A stretch of 52,119 bases of DNA, from contig JAGXKG010000009.1 of assembly GCA_018335335.1 (NCBI GenBank), forward strand, positions 1 to 52,119. Reading direction: 5' to 3'. The stretch's first letter is position 1, and every line of letters begins with the position of its first letter. The notes beneath the pieces were generated by a model, which did not search any database, was not told the origin of the DNA, and saw only the letters and a program-made list of their open reading frames with translations. Positions 1-9,201 of this stretch are shown here, piece by piece. This DNA is from Candidatus Thorarchaeota archaeon (GTDB taxonomy: Archaea > Asgardarchaeota > Thorarchaeia > Thorarchaeales > Thorarchaeaceae). The position numbers and the translations under genes are program-made.

Positions 1-161
1 GAGGAAATCTCGTTTTGGCATTGCGGGCATTAGTTAATACACATCCAGTACATTTTCATGGGTTGAGCAATTCCACATGGGAACCACTGGGTTATTAGAT
101 TTGCCCTTATCTACTTCAAAGCATTGAATAATCACCAGCGTATTCCAAAACTAGACCCTCC

Positions 162-785
162 ATGAAGTTTGGTGACAAAACATTAGAGCTCAACGGCCCT
201 AAAGTCACTTCTGCAAGGGTCATTTCGCGATTGACTGCGGCGCCGTTAATAAACTTCTATACGGGAATGATAATATCAATCGTCGGATATCCACCACTTG
301 GACCTATCTTGAACCCTTGGTCAAACATGTTAATTTGTATTCTTTTCATGGTTATCGCCCCAGTAATGCCAATTGTCATACAAGCCAAGCGCGGAATAGT
401 GGATCTAGATGTCTCAAATCAAGAACAAAGACTCCGTTTCTTTCTATTTGCTATTCTATGCTACATTTTTGCCTATGGCGTTTACTGGTGGCTAGCAAGT
501 GATGTGATGCGGATACTAGCAGCTGCGTACATCACGGTCACAACTGGTGTTACAATAACAAATGAGTATACCAAAGTATCTGTTCATGCTGCAGGTATTG
601 CGGGCCCTTCCACAGCTCTCATCTATATGTATGGAGTCCCAGCCTTGCCAATAATAGCGATATGGGGATTAGTTGTTTGGGCACGCAGTACACTGAAACA
701 GCATTCTATTGCTCAAGGAATTCTGGGAATTTTGCTTGGCGTTCTTATCACTGTTGCGACCTACTTTGTATTATATCCGCTCTAG
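162..785 (+). CDS. PAP2-like integral membrane protein (possible lipid phosphatase)
   Basis: The 207-residue protein is very hydrophobic, with about six predicted membrane segments. Residues K138, S140 and H142 form a KxSxH element. R176 with H181 then forms an RxxxxH element followed by a glutamine. These resemble the two histidine-containing motifs of the PAP2 phosphatase superfamily, which removes phosphate from membrane lipid phosphates. A basic/acidic loop near residues 75-91 could correspond to the first PAP2 motif, but it is not canonical. The last acidic residue of the usual SRxxxxxHxxxD motif is replaced by Q185, so catalytic activity is uncertain. The gene stands alone, 160 bases before the next gene. 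The fold is a family-level guess; a different polytopic protein is possible. Confidence 0.55.
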   Translation: MKFGDKTLELNGPKVTSARVISRLTAAPLINFYTGMIISIVGYPPLGPILNPWSNMLICILFMVIAPVMPIVIQAKRGIVDLDVSNQEQRLRFFLFAILCYIFAYGVYWWLASDVMRILAAAYITVTTGVTITNEYTKVSVHAAGIAGPSTALIYMYGVPALPIIAIWGLVVWARSTLKQHSIAQGILGILLGVLITVATYFVLYPL

Positions 786-945
786 GATAATATCTGAACA
801 AGCCTTATGAAAGAATGATGACACATACCGTTATGTAAAAGTGCAAAGCTTTCGTGCTGTTGTGGTTCATAGTATCCCTCTATTATCAGAAATGTTCCAC
901 AAACGAGAGGTATACTCATATTAGGAAATTGAGCGGTAGAAGACA

Positions 946-2226
946 ATGCCTGAATTCATAACCTGCCCAATGTGTGGGAAGAAAGTGAGAGAAGGATCTA
1001 CATTTTGTATTGAGTGTGGAGCCCGGCTAGCAGGCGAAAAGGAAAAACCAAAGAAAAGCGCGCCGCAACCCAAAGAAAAGGAAACTGAAGAGGAAGACAT
1101 TACTGATCTTGAGAAGCGAATGCTCGGTCTGCTAGGAAATGAAAAGGTAATGTATTCTCAAGAGTCCAGCGAGCGGACTACACAAAATCAAGTCACAGAT
1201 ACAAAGGATACCGCACCATCAGAAGAGGAAGAAGAATCATCTCCTGATTTGGAATGGGATGTAGGACTGGAGGAGGAAACGGGTTCTGTTGAAGAAAACG
1301 AGCCAAAAGTTAGTTCTAGTACTGCTTCAGTGCAGGAAAAGACCCCTCAAGAATCCAATAGCAAATCCACCCAGCATGATGGAAATTTAAGCTGGGACGT
1401 CGAGGACATTCCAGAAATGGAAGCAGATCAGGTTCAAGAAGGAATGCCATTCAAGGAGGTCGAACCACCGAAAGTCAAATCATCTGGACCTACACCCACT
1501 CCCAAGGAGGCAAAGAAACACCTTTTCCCAGAAGATGAAGAATGCGGTGCCCGCGAGGCTGTTTCGCATCTATTCCCACAAGGTCGAGGAGTAACAGACA
1601 ATGACTTCATCGATGTAGTTGTGGGAAAACCTCGGAAGATCAGTATCGAGGAACCTATGAAGGAGCTTGAGGAACCAATGTGTCCTAGCTGCGGCTCTGC
1701 TCTCACATCGGATGGGTTTGAGTATCCACCGTACGTCTACGAAGCCATGGGAAAAGCCAGACTTGAACATGGTGAACAACTACTGGAGGAAAACGAGCAC
1801 GAAGAAGCCATTGAGAGTTTTGAGAAAGCAAAGCTGCTTTATGAAAGGGCCAATGATGAAAAGAAGATAGAAAAGTGTAGAGAGAAAATAGATGAAGGCT
1901 ACGAGTCCATGGCTGAATTTCATTATGACCAAGCTGAAGTGCACAAGAAGAACCGGGAATATGAATGGGCGATAGTACAATACAAGAAAGCTAGAGAAAT
2001 CTACATGCTCACAACCAAACGGAAGGAACGGGCTAAGTGCGCTGAGAAGGTAAGAGAATGCTACGTTGATTGGGGAGAGGAACTCGAAGAAAGAGGGGAA
2101 TACTTGGCCAAAGAGGGGAGGACAAGAGAAGCACTTGCGAAGTATCAGAAAGCAGCTGAGAGATACAGGCAAGGCGAGGATGACAAACACCTGAAAGGTT
2201 TGGAAAAGAAAATCAGGGAAGCCTAA
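946..2226 (+). CDS. Zinc-ribbon, acidic linker and TPR-like repeat protein
   Basis: A 426-residue soluble protein. The N terminus has a complete short zinc ribbon (C7, C10, C22, C25). A long acidic, probably disordered linker follows (residues about 35-215), and it contains the LFP tripeptide twice (KKHLFPEDEE and VSHLFPQGRG). A lone CxxC pair (C246, C249) has no partner pair. From about residue 260 to the end there are three helical repeats of roughly 45-50 residues, rich in E, K, A and Y, that look like TPR hairpins. TPR arrays usually bind protein partners, so a scaffold or adaptor role is plausible, but no function can be assigned. ATG start at 946; no neighbour on this strand suggests an operon. 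Both the repeat count and the TPR assignment are by eye. Confidence 0.75.
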   Translation: MPEFITCPMCGKKVREGSTFCIECGARLAGEKEKPKKSAPQPKEKETEEEDITDLEKRMLGLLGNEKVMYSQESSERTTQNQVTDTKDTAPSEEEEESSPDLEWDVGLEEETGSVEENEPKVSSSTASVQEKTPQESNSKSTQHDGNLSWDVEDIPEMEADQVQEGMPFKEVEPPKVKSSGPTPTPKEAKKHLFPEDEECGAREAVSHLFPQGRGVTDNDFIDVVVGKPRKISIEEPMKELEEPMCPSCGSALTSDGFEYPPYVYEAMGKARLEHGEQLLEENEHEEAIESFEKAKLLYERANDEKKIEKCREKIDEGYESMAEFHYDQAEVHKKNREYEWAIVQYKKAREIYMLTTKRKERAKCAEKVRECYVDWGEELEERGEYLAKEGRTREALAKYQKAAERYRQGEDDKHLKGLEKKIREA

Positions 2227-2243
2227 GGTCCCCAAATCAGGTG

Positions 2244-3161
2244 TTAGACATTCGGTTCGAAACCTGTTAATCTAAGAATATTTTCATGAAAAATCAAATC
2301 GATGTCTTCCTGTGTTAGGTTCAGCTTTTCTCTCAAGGAATCGACCGCCTGATACTGCTTCTCAAGAATGTCTATTCTAAATCCACGAGGAAAGAATGAA
2401 GAGTCAGTCCCAAAAACAGTCCTGCATGAAGCACCCGCTACCAGAGCACGTTCAAAAATCTTCTCCAAGTTGAGGTCGTAGGGCTGGTATTTCATCCAGC
2501 TATTACTACCAGAGCTATCCATGACCACGTTAGGTACCTGGTATAGTAGCATCAGACATTCTCGGAAAAAGCCAGCGCCAAAATGAGCAATCATGAAATT
2601 GAGTTCCGGAAAATCTTGGGCGGGTTTCTGTATGTCAAGGGGATTGCCGTATTGAAGATTAGCAGTGGGACCGATAGTAATGCCAAAATGGAGTATCACA
2701 AGAAGGTCATGCTTTGCAGCCTCCTCATATACAGGATAACATATCTCATCGTAGGCGTGGAAATCCCATGTGCTCGGATATAGCTTTATGCCTTGAAAGT
2801 CATCATTTCCAGCTTTACGGACGAGCTCAATAGCATTTTCTTCTGAAGGGTCTATATTTGCATACCCCATAAAACGACCAGGAAACCTCTTGCGGGTTTC
2901 TAGGAACTCATCCCAGGTGTTAGGGCTAATCATCATACCAATTGCTTCAATTCCATATTTGTCGAGTTCGTCTATCCACATTGCACCGATATCCCATGGC
3001 TCATCAGGGAGTTCAAGTGGACTCATGTCCGTTTGATGCTTCACTCGTTGCTGCATGCGCTCCACCCGCTCAGGATCTGATAACCACTCCTTTAGCATAT
3101 CATAGGTAAAGAAATGAGCATGCGAATCAACAACAGGTATACCAACGCTTGACTCTATCAT
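2244..3161 (-). CDS. Amidohydrolase family protein (COG2159-like TIM barrel)
   Basis: A metal-dependent hydrolase of the amidohydrolase superfamily, the group that includes aminocarboxymuconate-semialdehyde decarboxylase-like enzymes. The N-terminal VDSHAHF motif supplies the HxH metal ligands. Later histidines in VILHFG and MIAHFG and the aspartate in FGTDSS occupy the usual barrel strand ends. Length (about 305 residues) is typical for the family. The reading frame is open to a GTG at 3173, but the ATG at 3161 (protein beginning MIESSVGIP) is the more ordinary start. Its substrate cannot be told from the sequence. It converges with the zinc-ribbon/TPR gene, with only 17 bases between the stops. 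Confidence 0.85.
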   Translation of the reverse strand: MIESSVGIPVVDSHAHFFTYDMLKEWLSDPERVERMQQRVKHQTDMSPLELPDEPWDIGAMWIDELDKYGIEAIGMMISPNTWDEFLETRKRFPGRFMGYANIDPSEENAIELVRKAGNDDFQGIKLYPSTWDFHAYDEICYPVYEEAAKHDLLVILHFGITIGPTANLQYGNPLDIQKPAQDFPELNFMIAHFGAGFFRECLMLLYQVPNVVMDSSGSNSWMKYQPYDLNLEKIFERALVAGASCRTVFGTDSSFFPRGFRIDILEKQYQAVDSLREKLNLTQEDIDLIFHENILRLTGFEPNV

Positions 3162-3276
3162 TGTGAATCCCACTCGTGAGCAAATCGGGTGGATTCCATT
3201 AGAATATCAAGCATATTAGGATTGTCAGACAGGCAGTCTGTTACAACCACCTGCAATTATGCCAACCCTTCCTTGT

Positions 3277-6129
3277 CTAAATCCAGTCGCCAGTTTCAAT
3301 CTTTCTCGGCAGGTAGTCATCAGTAAGATAATTGAAGCCGTGACTTGCAAACGCCTGTATCTCAGCTTTCTCCTTCATCTTGAGCATGAGCTCCAAGTCA
3401 CGCACCCACTCCTTATTTTTCTGCACGAATGGCTCATCAAGCATCTGTTTGACCCGTCGTATGTCTGAGTCCTCCATGCGGATTCTTACAGCCTTAGGGA
3501 TATTATACTCCTCTAGGTCGCGACTCAGTACACCCAGAAGCTTGAGTTCGGGAGTAGCAATGAATGGTGACTCATAGCTCAGCCTCTTGCTACCGCGCAG
3601 GAATACAGAGTAGATGTAGTGTCCATATGGATCAGAGTCAACAAGCGCAAACGCTGGAATCTGCAATTCTCGTACCAGCATCTTGAGGAACGCTCTTGTT
3701 GCTATGTCACCAGTTCCCTTTCCAGTCAGAATGATACAGGGTTGACGCTCCCAGTATTTCGCTTCTGCCAATCGCATCATGGCGGCGTCTTTCTCTGATA
3801 GTATGATGAATTCAGCATCACTCTCAACGATTTCAACTTGGTCTAGGAACGGTGTGATAGACCATCCACCAGTACCCATCTTGGTTAGGTCGAGGCGGTC
3901 ACCACCATCACGCAACACTACCCGTCCCATAGCTGAACCTCTTGCTGAGGCCACAACATGGATACTGTCACGAGTAGTCTGAAGCATCGATGCTACATCT
4001 TCAATGATTTTATCGCTATACTTCTGATCTCTAAACAGATTAACGTCACTGTAGAAAACTTCTCGTTTCGTTGCGTGAAGATTATCACGTAGTAGTTCGT
4101 AGACGATTTCCATCACTCTGGCAGTTCGCGTTGCATCAAGAACCGATCCGAGTGAATGGTATGGTCGAGAAATCTTTCGAGTACCTAGAAGAAGCAAGTC
4201 CCGAACTTGATCCCAGACGATGTTATCCGCCGAACGGCTGGGAATCTCGAAAACTGGACGGCCCGTTGTCATGGCTTCGGCCAGTACTGTTCGAACCTCT
4301 TCAACCAACCTCTCACTGGTTTCTTCAGCGCTTAGAGCAACCACCTCCATGGTTTGTCGAGAGGCAGCCGTTTCCTGTTGCTCTTGCTCCTTGGCCTCTT
4401 CCATGAGTTCCTCGGTTTCCTTCCAAGACTCAACCATTTGAGCTCGAAGGTTTTCAATCGAGTCTGGGACATCAAGGCCAGAATCCTTCCTTTTGATAGA
4501 TTCTCGTGCCTTCTTCAGTTTCTTAACTGATGTACTGACAATCGGGATTCGAGGTCCAGAAACAACTTTCATCCCTTGTTCCTCTATAACCCCACCCCGG
4601 TCAACGACTTCCTTGGCGGTTTCTATGAGCTGTTCACCACCAGTTTTTCCGATTCCATTTACATCCTTTGCCAAATCAGAGGGGGACGCCGACACTATCT
4701 TTGCAATACTGTCGTAGCCTTTAGAAACGAGACTCTTCGCTGTTTTTGGACCGATACCATCAAGATCTGTCAGCTCAACATCGTCCAAATCAGCAGCTTC
4801 AGCCCGTTCAAAAGATACAGTCTTAGAGGCTAGCTGGATCACCTTGCTAGCGCCTTTCTTCCCTATGCCTTCCACTTCATTGGCCAGTTCATCAGGGTCG
4901 CATGCAGCAACTTCAGCTATAGAAGTATACCCAGCGTCTTTGAGAAGCTGTGCAGTTTTTTCGCCCACACCCTCTAGATCAATGAGGGCATAATCAGAGA
5001 CTACTTCCCGTGCTTGGCGTAACCTGAAAGCTTTCTGAGCAGAAGTGACTATTTTCTCAGCTCCCTTATCCCCCACACCAGTGACGAAGCGAGCGAGTGT
5101 GTTTGTATCTGCTGTTGCAATCTTTTCAAGACCAGCGTAGCCAGCCGCTTTTAGATTCTCTGCGGTTTTCTTTCCAACACCATCTAGCTGAACCAAATCA
5201 AAGGTTTCCTCGTCCTCTTCACTTCTTGGTTCCTTGGTCTTTGCAACCTGTTTGGCAGAGGCGACGATTTGTTCAGCACCTTTACCGCCCACCCCATCTA
5301 CTGACTTAGATAGTTTACTGGGTGAAGTGTCTGCGATTTTGAAAATGGTATCATAACCTGCCGATATCAGACTCTCTGCAGTTTTTCCTCCAACTCCATC
5401 AAGGGTTTTGAGTTCGTCTATCTTATCTCCGGCAGAGGGTTGCATTTTTCTCCAGAGCTTCTTTGCAGATTTTAGCATCTGGTCGGCTCCTTTCTTACCT
5501 ACACCAGGAACAGATGACAACTCGTCGGAATCTGCTTTTGCTATAGATTCTACTGTATCGTATCCTGCCTCGATAAGGTTCTCCGCAGTCTTACCACCTA
5601 CCCCATCAAGCTCTTTCAGTTCAGCTATCTTCTTAGTGGGTTTTGGCTTCATTTCACGCCATAATTTCTTTGCGGCGGCAAGAATCTGTTTCGCACCCTT
5701 CTTGCCAACACCAGAAACTGAGGAGAGTTCTTTTTCATCTGCATTAGCAATGACCTCTACAGAATCATATCCAGCGTATATGAGATTCTCTGCAGTTTTT
5801 CCGCCTACACCATCAAGTTTTGATAATTCTTTGATTTTTTCCGTGGGTTTTGGTTTAATCTCTTCCCAGAGCTTAGTTGCAGCTGCCAAAATCTGTTTAG
5901 CTCCTTTCTTTCCCACGCCATCAACAGAGGACAGCTCTTCTTCATTTGACTTTGCAACAGATTCTATGGAATCATATCCTGCATCCCTAAGATTCTCTGC
6001 AGTCTTCGCTCCAACACCATCCAAATCCTTGAGTGACACCGTTGAGTTCCTTCCGTTGTGTTTATTCGTTGTTTTATCATGTTCTAGTAGAGTTGATTGA
6101 CGTAGCTCGGTTCTACCTGCTGGTGTCAT
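3277..6129 (-). CDS. top6A: DNA topoisomerase VI subunit A with N-terminal array of helix-hairpin-helix domains
   Basis: Type IIB topoisomerase cleavage subunit, Spo11 family. At 950 residues it is more than twice the usual archaeal length of about 360-390. Residues about 33-512 hold seven tandem units of 60-70 residues. Each unit begins near LDGVGxKTAxxL and ends with a GVGxKGA-type element, that is, two helix-hairpin-helix motifs per unit. A charged linker follows (about 513-620). The C-terminal third is a full Top6A core: a winged-helix domain with the catalytic tyrosine Y693 in TKREVFY, and a Toprim domain with E779 (SEKDA) and D831/D833 (DSDPYG) for magnesium. The ORF is continuous, so this is a true fusion. 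It starts on an ATG that overlaps the stop codon of top6B by one base, so the two subunits are translated together. The array probably adds DNA-binding surface. Confidence 0.95.
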   Translation of the reverse strand: MTPAGRTELRQSTLLEHDKTTNKHNGRNSTVSLKDLDGVGAKTAENLRDAGYDSIESVAKSNEEELSSVDGVGKKGAKQILAAATKLWEEIKPKPTEKIKELSKLDGVGGKTAENLIYAGYDSVEVIANADEKELSSVSGVGKKGAKQILAAAKKLWREMKPKPTKKIAELKELDGVGGKTAENLIEAGYDTVESIAKADSDELSSVPGVGKKGADQMLKSAKKLWRKMQPSAGDKIDELKTLDGVGGKTAESLISAGYDTIFKIADTSPSKLSKSVDGVGGKGAEQIVASAKQVAKTKEPRSEEDEETFDLVQLDGVGKKTAENLKAAGYAGLEKIATADTNTLARFVTGVGDKGAEKIVTSAQKAFRLRQAREVVSDYALIDLEGVGEKTAQLLKDAGYTSIAEVAACDPDELANEVEGIGKKGASKVIQLASKTVSFERAEAADLDDVELTDLDGIGPKTAKSLVSKGYDSIAKIVSASPSDLAKDVNGIGKTGGEQLIETAKEVVDRGGVIEEQGMKVVSGPRIPIVSTSVKKLKKARESIKRKDSGLDVPDSIENLRAQMVESWKETEELMEEAKEQEQQETAASRQTMEVVALSAEETSERLVEEVRTVLAEAMTTGRPVFEIPSRSADNIVWDQVRDLLLLGTRKISRPYHSLGSVLDATRTARVMEIVYELLRDNLHATKREVFYSDVNLFRDQKYSDKIIEDVASMLQTTRDSIHVVASARGSAMGRVVLRDGGDRLDLTKMGTGGWSITPFLDQVEIVESDAEFIILSEKDAAMMRLAEAKYWERQPCIILTGKGTGDIATRAFLKMLVRELQIPAFALVDSDPYGHYIYSVFLRGSKRLSYESPFIATPELKLLGVLSRDLEEYNIPKAVRIRMEDSDIRRVKQMLDEPFVQKNKEWVRDLELMLKMKEKAEIQAFASHGFNYLTDDYLPRKIETGDWI
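4600..6033 (-). repeat. Seven tandem (HhH)2 coding repeats in top6A
   Basis: The first four units are nearly uniform, with the core LDGVGxKTAExL followed by an AGYD turn and a second hairpin GVGxKGA. Units 5-7 are more diverged and have longer linkers. Units 1-3 end in a Lys/Trp-rich helix (KLW) and units 1 and 2 share the linker KPKPT. This gradient suggests that recent duplications added the N-terminal units. Confidence 0.9.
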
Positions 6130-8066
6130 CAGTCACCACCTGTGGCAACATCAGCGACTAAATCGCTGCCCTTGCCATCTTCAGTTACATCGTCTTCTTC
6201 TTGTGGCTTATCGAAACCAGATATTGAATCTCGCATTCTCTGGGCTATTGATTCGGCATCGTAGACCTTCTTTCCCTCAGCGTCATTTACGATACTCACC
6301 AAACTGTCTGCAAACTGATCAGCGTACATGGCAAGCACACCTGCTCTCTTCGCCTTCCTCCTCGCCTTTTCCTTCTTGGACATGTAGCGCCTGAAAGATC
6401 TGCCGGCTTCTTCCAGTGCCAATTTTATCTCCTTAAGAAGAACCTCATCTTCAGCAAGTGCCTGTTTGCTTTGACCTTTGAACATCACGTGCACATATGC
6501 ACCACAAACATGAATGAATACCAGTAACGGGCCCTTGGGAAGGCCGTTGTCGAAGGTATCAAGCTTGTAATTCTTCCAGTTCACCATAGCAGTTGCTTTC
6601 CAAGTAGCACAGTCACTGTTATCACGCATTTTGGGCACACGATTGACGAATCGCTTCAGTACAACCGGGGAAGATGATGCGGGTTTTATGTCACCCCCAT
6701 AAGCTATGCAAACCTCGACCGAGAAGGAAAGACCCTTTCCGGAAGTCGGACTTCGCGTAACAGCCGTAATGAAATCAGGGTTGTAAGCCATCTGTACAGT
6801 CCGTTTGAAAACCTCTTCGCCAACAGGTACGACCGTATCCGTTGGGGGTGCATAGTAGTCTTCCGACGAAAATGACCTATAGAGAAGCTCAACCTGTAAT
6901 TTCGAGAGGGTAGAGGGATCTTGGCTAGAATCAATCAGCTTCATTTCGCGAGTTTTTAGAGCTTCATTCGTATTCGAAATGATATCTTTTGCCTTACTGT
7001 TACTCATTCTCACAAATGCTTGGGTCAGAAATGATTGAACAGTCCGGTGCTCTGTCTCTCTAAGAATATCTTGAAACTCTCCAATACGGATGCTAGCAGG
7101 ATGAGGTTTGGCATATTTCGGTTCATCCGGAAAGCTATTGACTCGACGGGGGTAAATATGGAGATCCCCATATGGATCAATGAAAACGATTGTGACGTGT
7201 GAATTCAACAGAGAAGCCATTTCTGCATACTCATCAGCATAACCCCGTCGATACTGTATATTCAGATAGTGTAATCTGATGTAAGTGCCCTGCTTGAATG
7301 GCAAATCCATCTTCTTGGGACCAGCCACGTAATCCTTCGTATTAGCTGTCGTAGTATAATAATCAGCAACCGTAGCTTTGTCAGCTTTGTGATGCTTTGA
7401 AATTGTAAAAATCGGTTTTCCAGTAGTATTCTGAGCATCGCTAAATGCTGAGGGAGCACCAAATCCCTGGCTACCACGGGTCTGTCTCAGTTTCTCGCTC
7501 TTGCTCGACGCAAGATAAATCCCGAATTTCTCAAGGTCTGATGGCACCATACCAATACCATTGTCGAAAATGGTGAATTCGTATACTTTGAAACCATCCT
7601 CATTATCAATAGGAATTAGATTAGGCATCTGAATCTCTTTCAGCTGCATAACAACCAACGGTTCTTGATTATCGATCAATTTCTTGAAAGGTGCAAGGAA
7701 CTCTTTGAAGTCCCGGACCCGTTTTTCCAAATCCTCCTTGGGATATGGAGGTATATGCACCTTCTTACCGGCCTGAACTTTCTTCTCCAAATGTTTGCTT
7801 TTTGAAATTGTATCAACAAGTTCAGGTTCCAAAGTCTCAGCTATCTCCTTGACAAGTTTAGGATCAAGCTGATCACTGAGCTCCGGCTTATTTTTCGTTC
7901 GCCACCACCAGCTTTCAATGGCATCGATGGAATTGTCAAGAAACTCAATAGCATACTGTATATGCTTATTGAGTCCTGTTTCGAACCCAACTAATTGGGT
8001 CCTTTTGCGCATGAACTTAGCTATAGTTCCTTGCTTGATATCGCCAGTCTCTTGGCCACTTGCCAT
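6129..8066 (-). CDS. top6B: DNA topoisomerase VI subunit B (GHKL ATPase)
   Basis: ATP-binding and transducer subunit that dimerises on ATP and drives strand passage by Top6A. The Bergerat fold is clear: N-box ELFDN-like EFLDNS (E41, N45), G1 box DNGIGM (168-173) and G2 loop GSQGFG (198-203). The transducer lysine is K534 in FKGQSKQA. A basic helix follows (RRYMSKKEKARRKAKR). The spacing from N-box to G1 box is about 120 residues, where typical Top6B proteins have about 30. The extra part (about 52-150) is lysine- and glutamate-rich with prolines. The start ATG is preceded on the minus strand by an AGGAGCG ribosome binding site. top6A follows with a 1-base overlap. Confidence 0.95.
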   Translation of the reverse strand: MASGQETGDIKQGTIAKFMRKRTQLVGFETGLNKHIQYAIEFLDNSIDAIESWWWRTKNKPELSDQLDPKLVKEIAETLEPELVDTISKSKHLEKKVQAGKKVHIPPYPKEDLEKRVRDFKEFLAPFKKLIDNQEPLVVMQLKEIQMPNLIPIDNEDGFKVYEFTIFDNGIGMVPSDLEKFGIYLASSKSEKLRQTRGSQGFGAPSAFSDAQNTTGKPIFTISKHHKADKATVADYYTTTANTKDYVAGPKKMDLPFKQGTYIRLHYLNIQYRRGYADEYAEMASLLNSHVTIVFIDPYGDLHIYPRRVNSFPDEPKYAKPHPASIRIGEFQDILRETEHRTVQSFLTQAFVRMSNSKAKDIISNTNEALKTREMKLIDSSQDPSTLSKLQVELLYRSFSSEDYYAPPTDTVVPVGEEVFKRTVQMAYNPDFITAVTRSPTSGKGLSFSVEVCIAYGGDIKPASSSPVVLKRFVNRVPKMRDNSDCATWKATAMVNWKNYKLDTFDNGLPKGPLLVFIHVCGAYVHVMFKGQSKQALAEDEVLLKEIKLALEEAGRSFRRYMSKKEKARRKAKRAGVLAMYADQFADSLVSIVNDAEGKKVYDAESIAQRMRDSISGFDKPQEEDDVTEDGKGSDLVADVATGGD

Positions 8067-8404
8067 TTTGTTCCAACACGCTCCTGTAGTTGATAGATAA
8101 CTAGCTGGATAAGCCTGATAGATTCGAATTGTTTGTTTTCCCGGCGTTCCAGAGTCGATTTATATTCAATGTGGTTCGGTTATTAGACCCAACCCACCTA
8201 GGTATTAGAGAGTTCTAAGATGATTAACTCTCTTCTTCTTATTATCGTTTTCCAGCCAGATATATGAAATGCACGACCCACATAATAAGAGGTTTATTCT
8301 TGTGTCAGGGGGGGTAGAGACACGGTTATTAGAGTTTCTAGTAGCAATGACCTGATAGACCTGAAATCAGAGTGTTTAGCCATATTCAGCGGAGGTAGAT
8401 TGCT
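8067..8404. other. Divergent intergenic region between top6B and cofE
   Basis: This 338-base gap separates two divergent genes and should carry both promoters. The minus-strand TATA-like box is listed separately. On the plus side there are AT-rich stretches (around 8256-8263 and 8288-8295) and a GGAGGT ribosome binding site just before cofE. A heptamer GACCTGA recurs near 8350-8362. No RNA gene or small ORF of credible quality was seen. Confidence 0.5.
8158..8166 (-). promoter_or_regulatory. TATA-like box for top6BA
   Basis: Read on the minus strand, AATATAAAT lies about 92-100 bases upstream of the top6B ATG. It is the best match to an archaeal TATA box in this gap and implies a leader of roughly 65-75 bases. 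Confidence 0.45.
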
Positions 8405-9160
8405 TTGCATGAGCATGAGGTTAGGATTATTCCGGTCCGAGTAGAGCCACTTGTTAGGGAGGATACAGATCTCGGCAAATTACTCGTTAGAAGTATGAAG
8501 AATCAAGAAATCAAGCTTCACCATGATGATATCATTATCATCACTCATAAGATAGTCTCCAAGGCCGAAGGAAGAGTAGTCAGCAAGAGAAATATTTCAG
8601 TTTCAGCAAAGGCAAAGATAATAGCTGAAAGAGAAGGTTTCGATGCGCATCAAGTTGAACTAGCCCTGAGAGAAAGCGAAAAAATCATACGTGAAACAAG
8701 AACCCTCATAACCCTGAACAAGAATGGTCAAATATGCAATTTCGGAGGTGTAGACCATTCAAATGCACCAAGAGATAGCTATGTTCTTTTACCGGCGAAT
8801 CCTGATGAAAGTGCCGTACGAATAAGACAGAGAATAAGTGAACTGACTGGCAAGGATCTTGCAATCATCATCACAGATACTGAAGGAAGACCATGGAGAA
8901 AAGGAGCAATAAACATGGCAATTGGCTGCACCGGCATAAACGCTTTCAAGTACAATAAGAACCGACCGGACCTCTATGGAGAAGAACTCCAAAGATCCAC
9001 AGTTTGCCAAGTGGATCAACTGGCTTCTGCAGCAGAACTTGTCATGGGTCAGGCTGACGAATCAATACCGGTGGCAATAATTCGAGGATATCTCTATGAA
9101 GAAGGAGAAAAGCAAGTGGCTGAAGTCTATCGGTCAGCTGAAAACGATTTATTTCGATAG
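8405..9160 (+). CDS. cofE: Coenzyme F420-0:L-glutamate ligase (CofE)
   Basis: GTP-dependent ligase that adds glutamate residues to F420-0 to make the polyglutamylated deazaflavin coenzyme. The 251-residue length fits archaeal CofE. The family pattern is visible: IIPVR near the N terminus, DDIIIITHKIVSKAEGR, RETRTLI, and the conserved ITDTEGRPWRKGAIN region with its metal-binding acidic residues. The start is a TTG at 8405 with GGAGGT eight bases upstream; no in-frame ATG lies nearby. The organism therefore probably makes F420 and may feed it to oxidoreductases elsewhere in the genome. No other F420 genes are in the window. The gene ends before a strong stem-loop. Confidence 0.93.
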   Translation: MHEHEVRIIPVRVEPLVREDTDLGKLLVRSMKNQEIKLHHDDIIIITHKIVSKAEGRVVSKRNISVSAKAKIIAEREGFDAHQVELALRESEKIIRETRTLITLNKNGQICNFGGVDHSNAPRDSYVLLPANPDESAVRIRQRISELTGKDLAIIITDTEGRPWRKGAINMAIGCTGINAFKYNKNRPDLYGEELQRSTVCQVDQLASAAELVMGQADESIPVAIIRGYLYEEGEKQVAEVYRSAENDLFR

Positions 9161-9201
9161 ATTGTGAGAGGGACGCAAGCTGGAGAATTGATGCAGTTGC
9201 A

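Noticed and set aside
1-161. Possible gene end or RNA gene at the window start
   Set aside because: Both strands are full of stops and no RNA structure was recognised; it is treated as upstream sequence.
1780-2235. Hydrophobic 151-residue frame antisense to the TPR repeats
   Set aside because: Phe/Leu-rich sequence arises from Glu/Lys-rich codons of the real gene read backwards.
5408-6100. 230-residue serine-rich frame antisense to the HhH array
   Set aside because: It is the mirror of the tandem repeats: repeated sense codons give a repeated open antisense frame.
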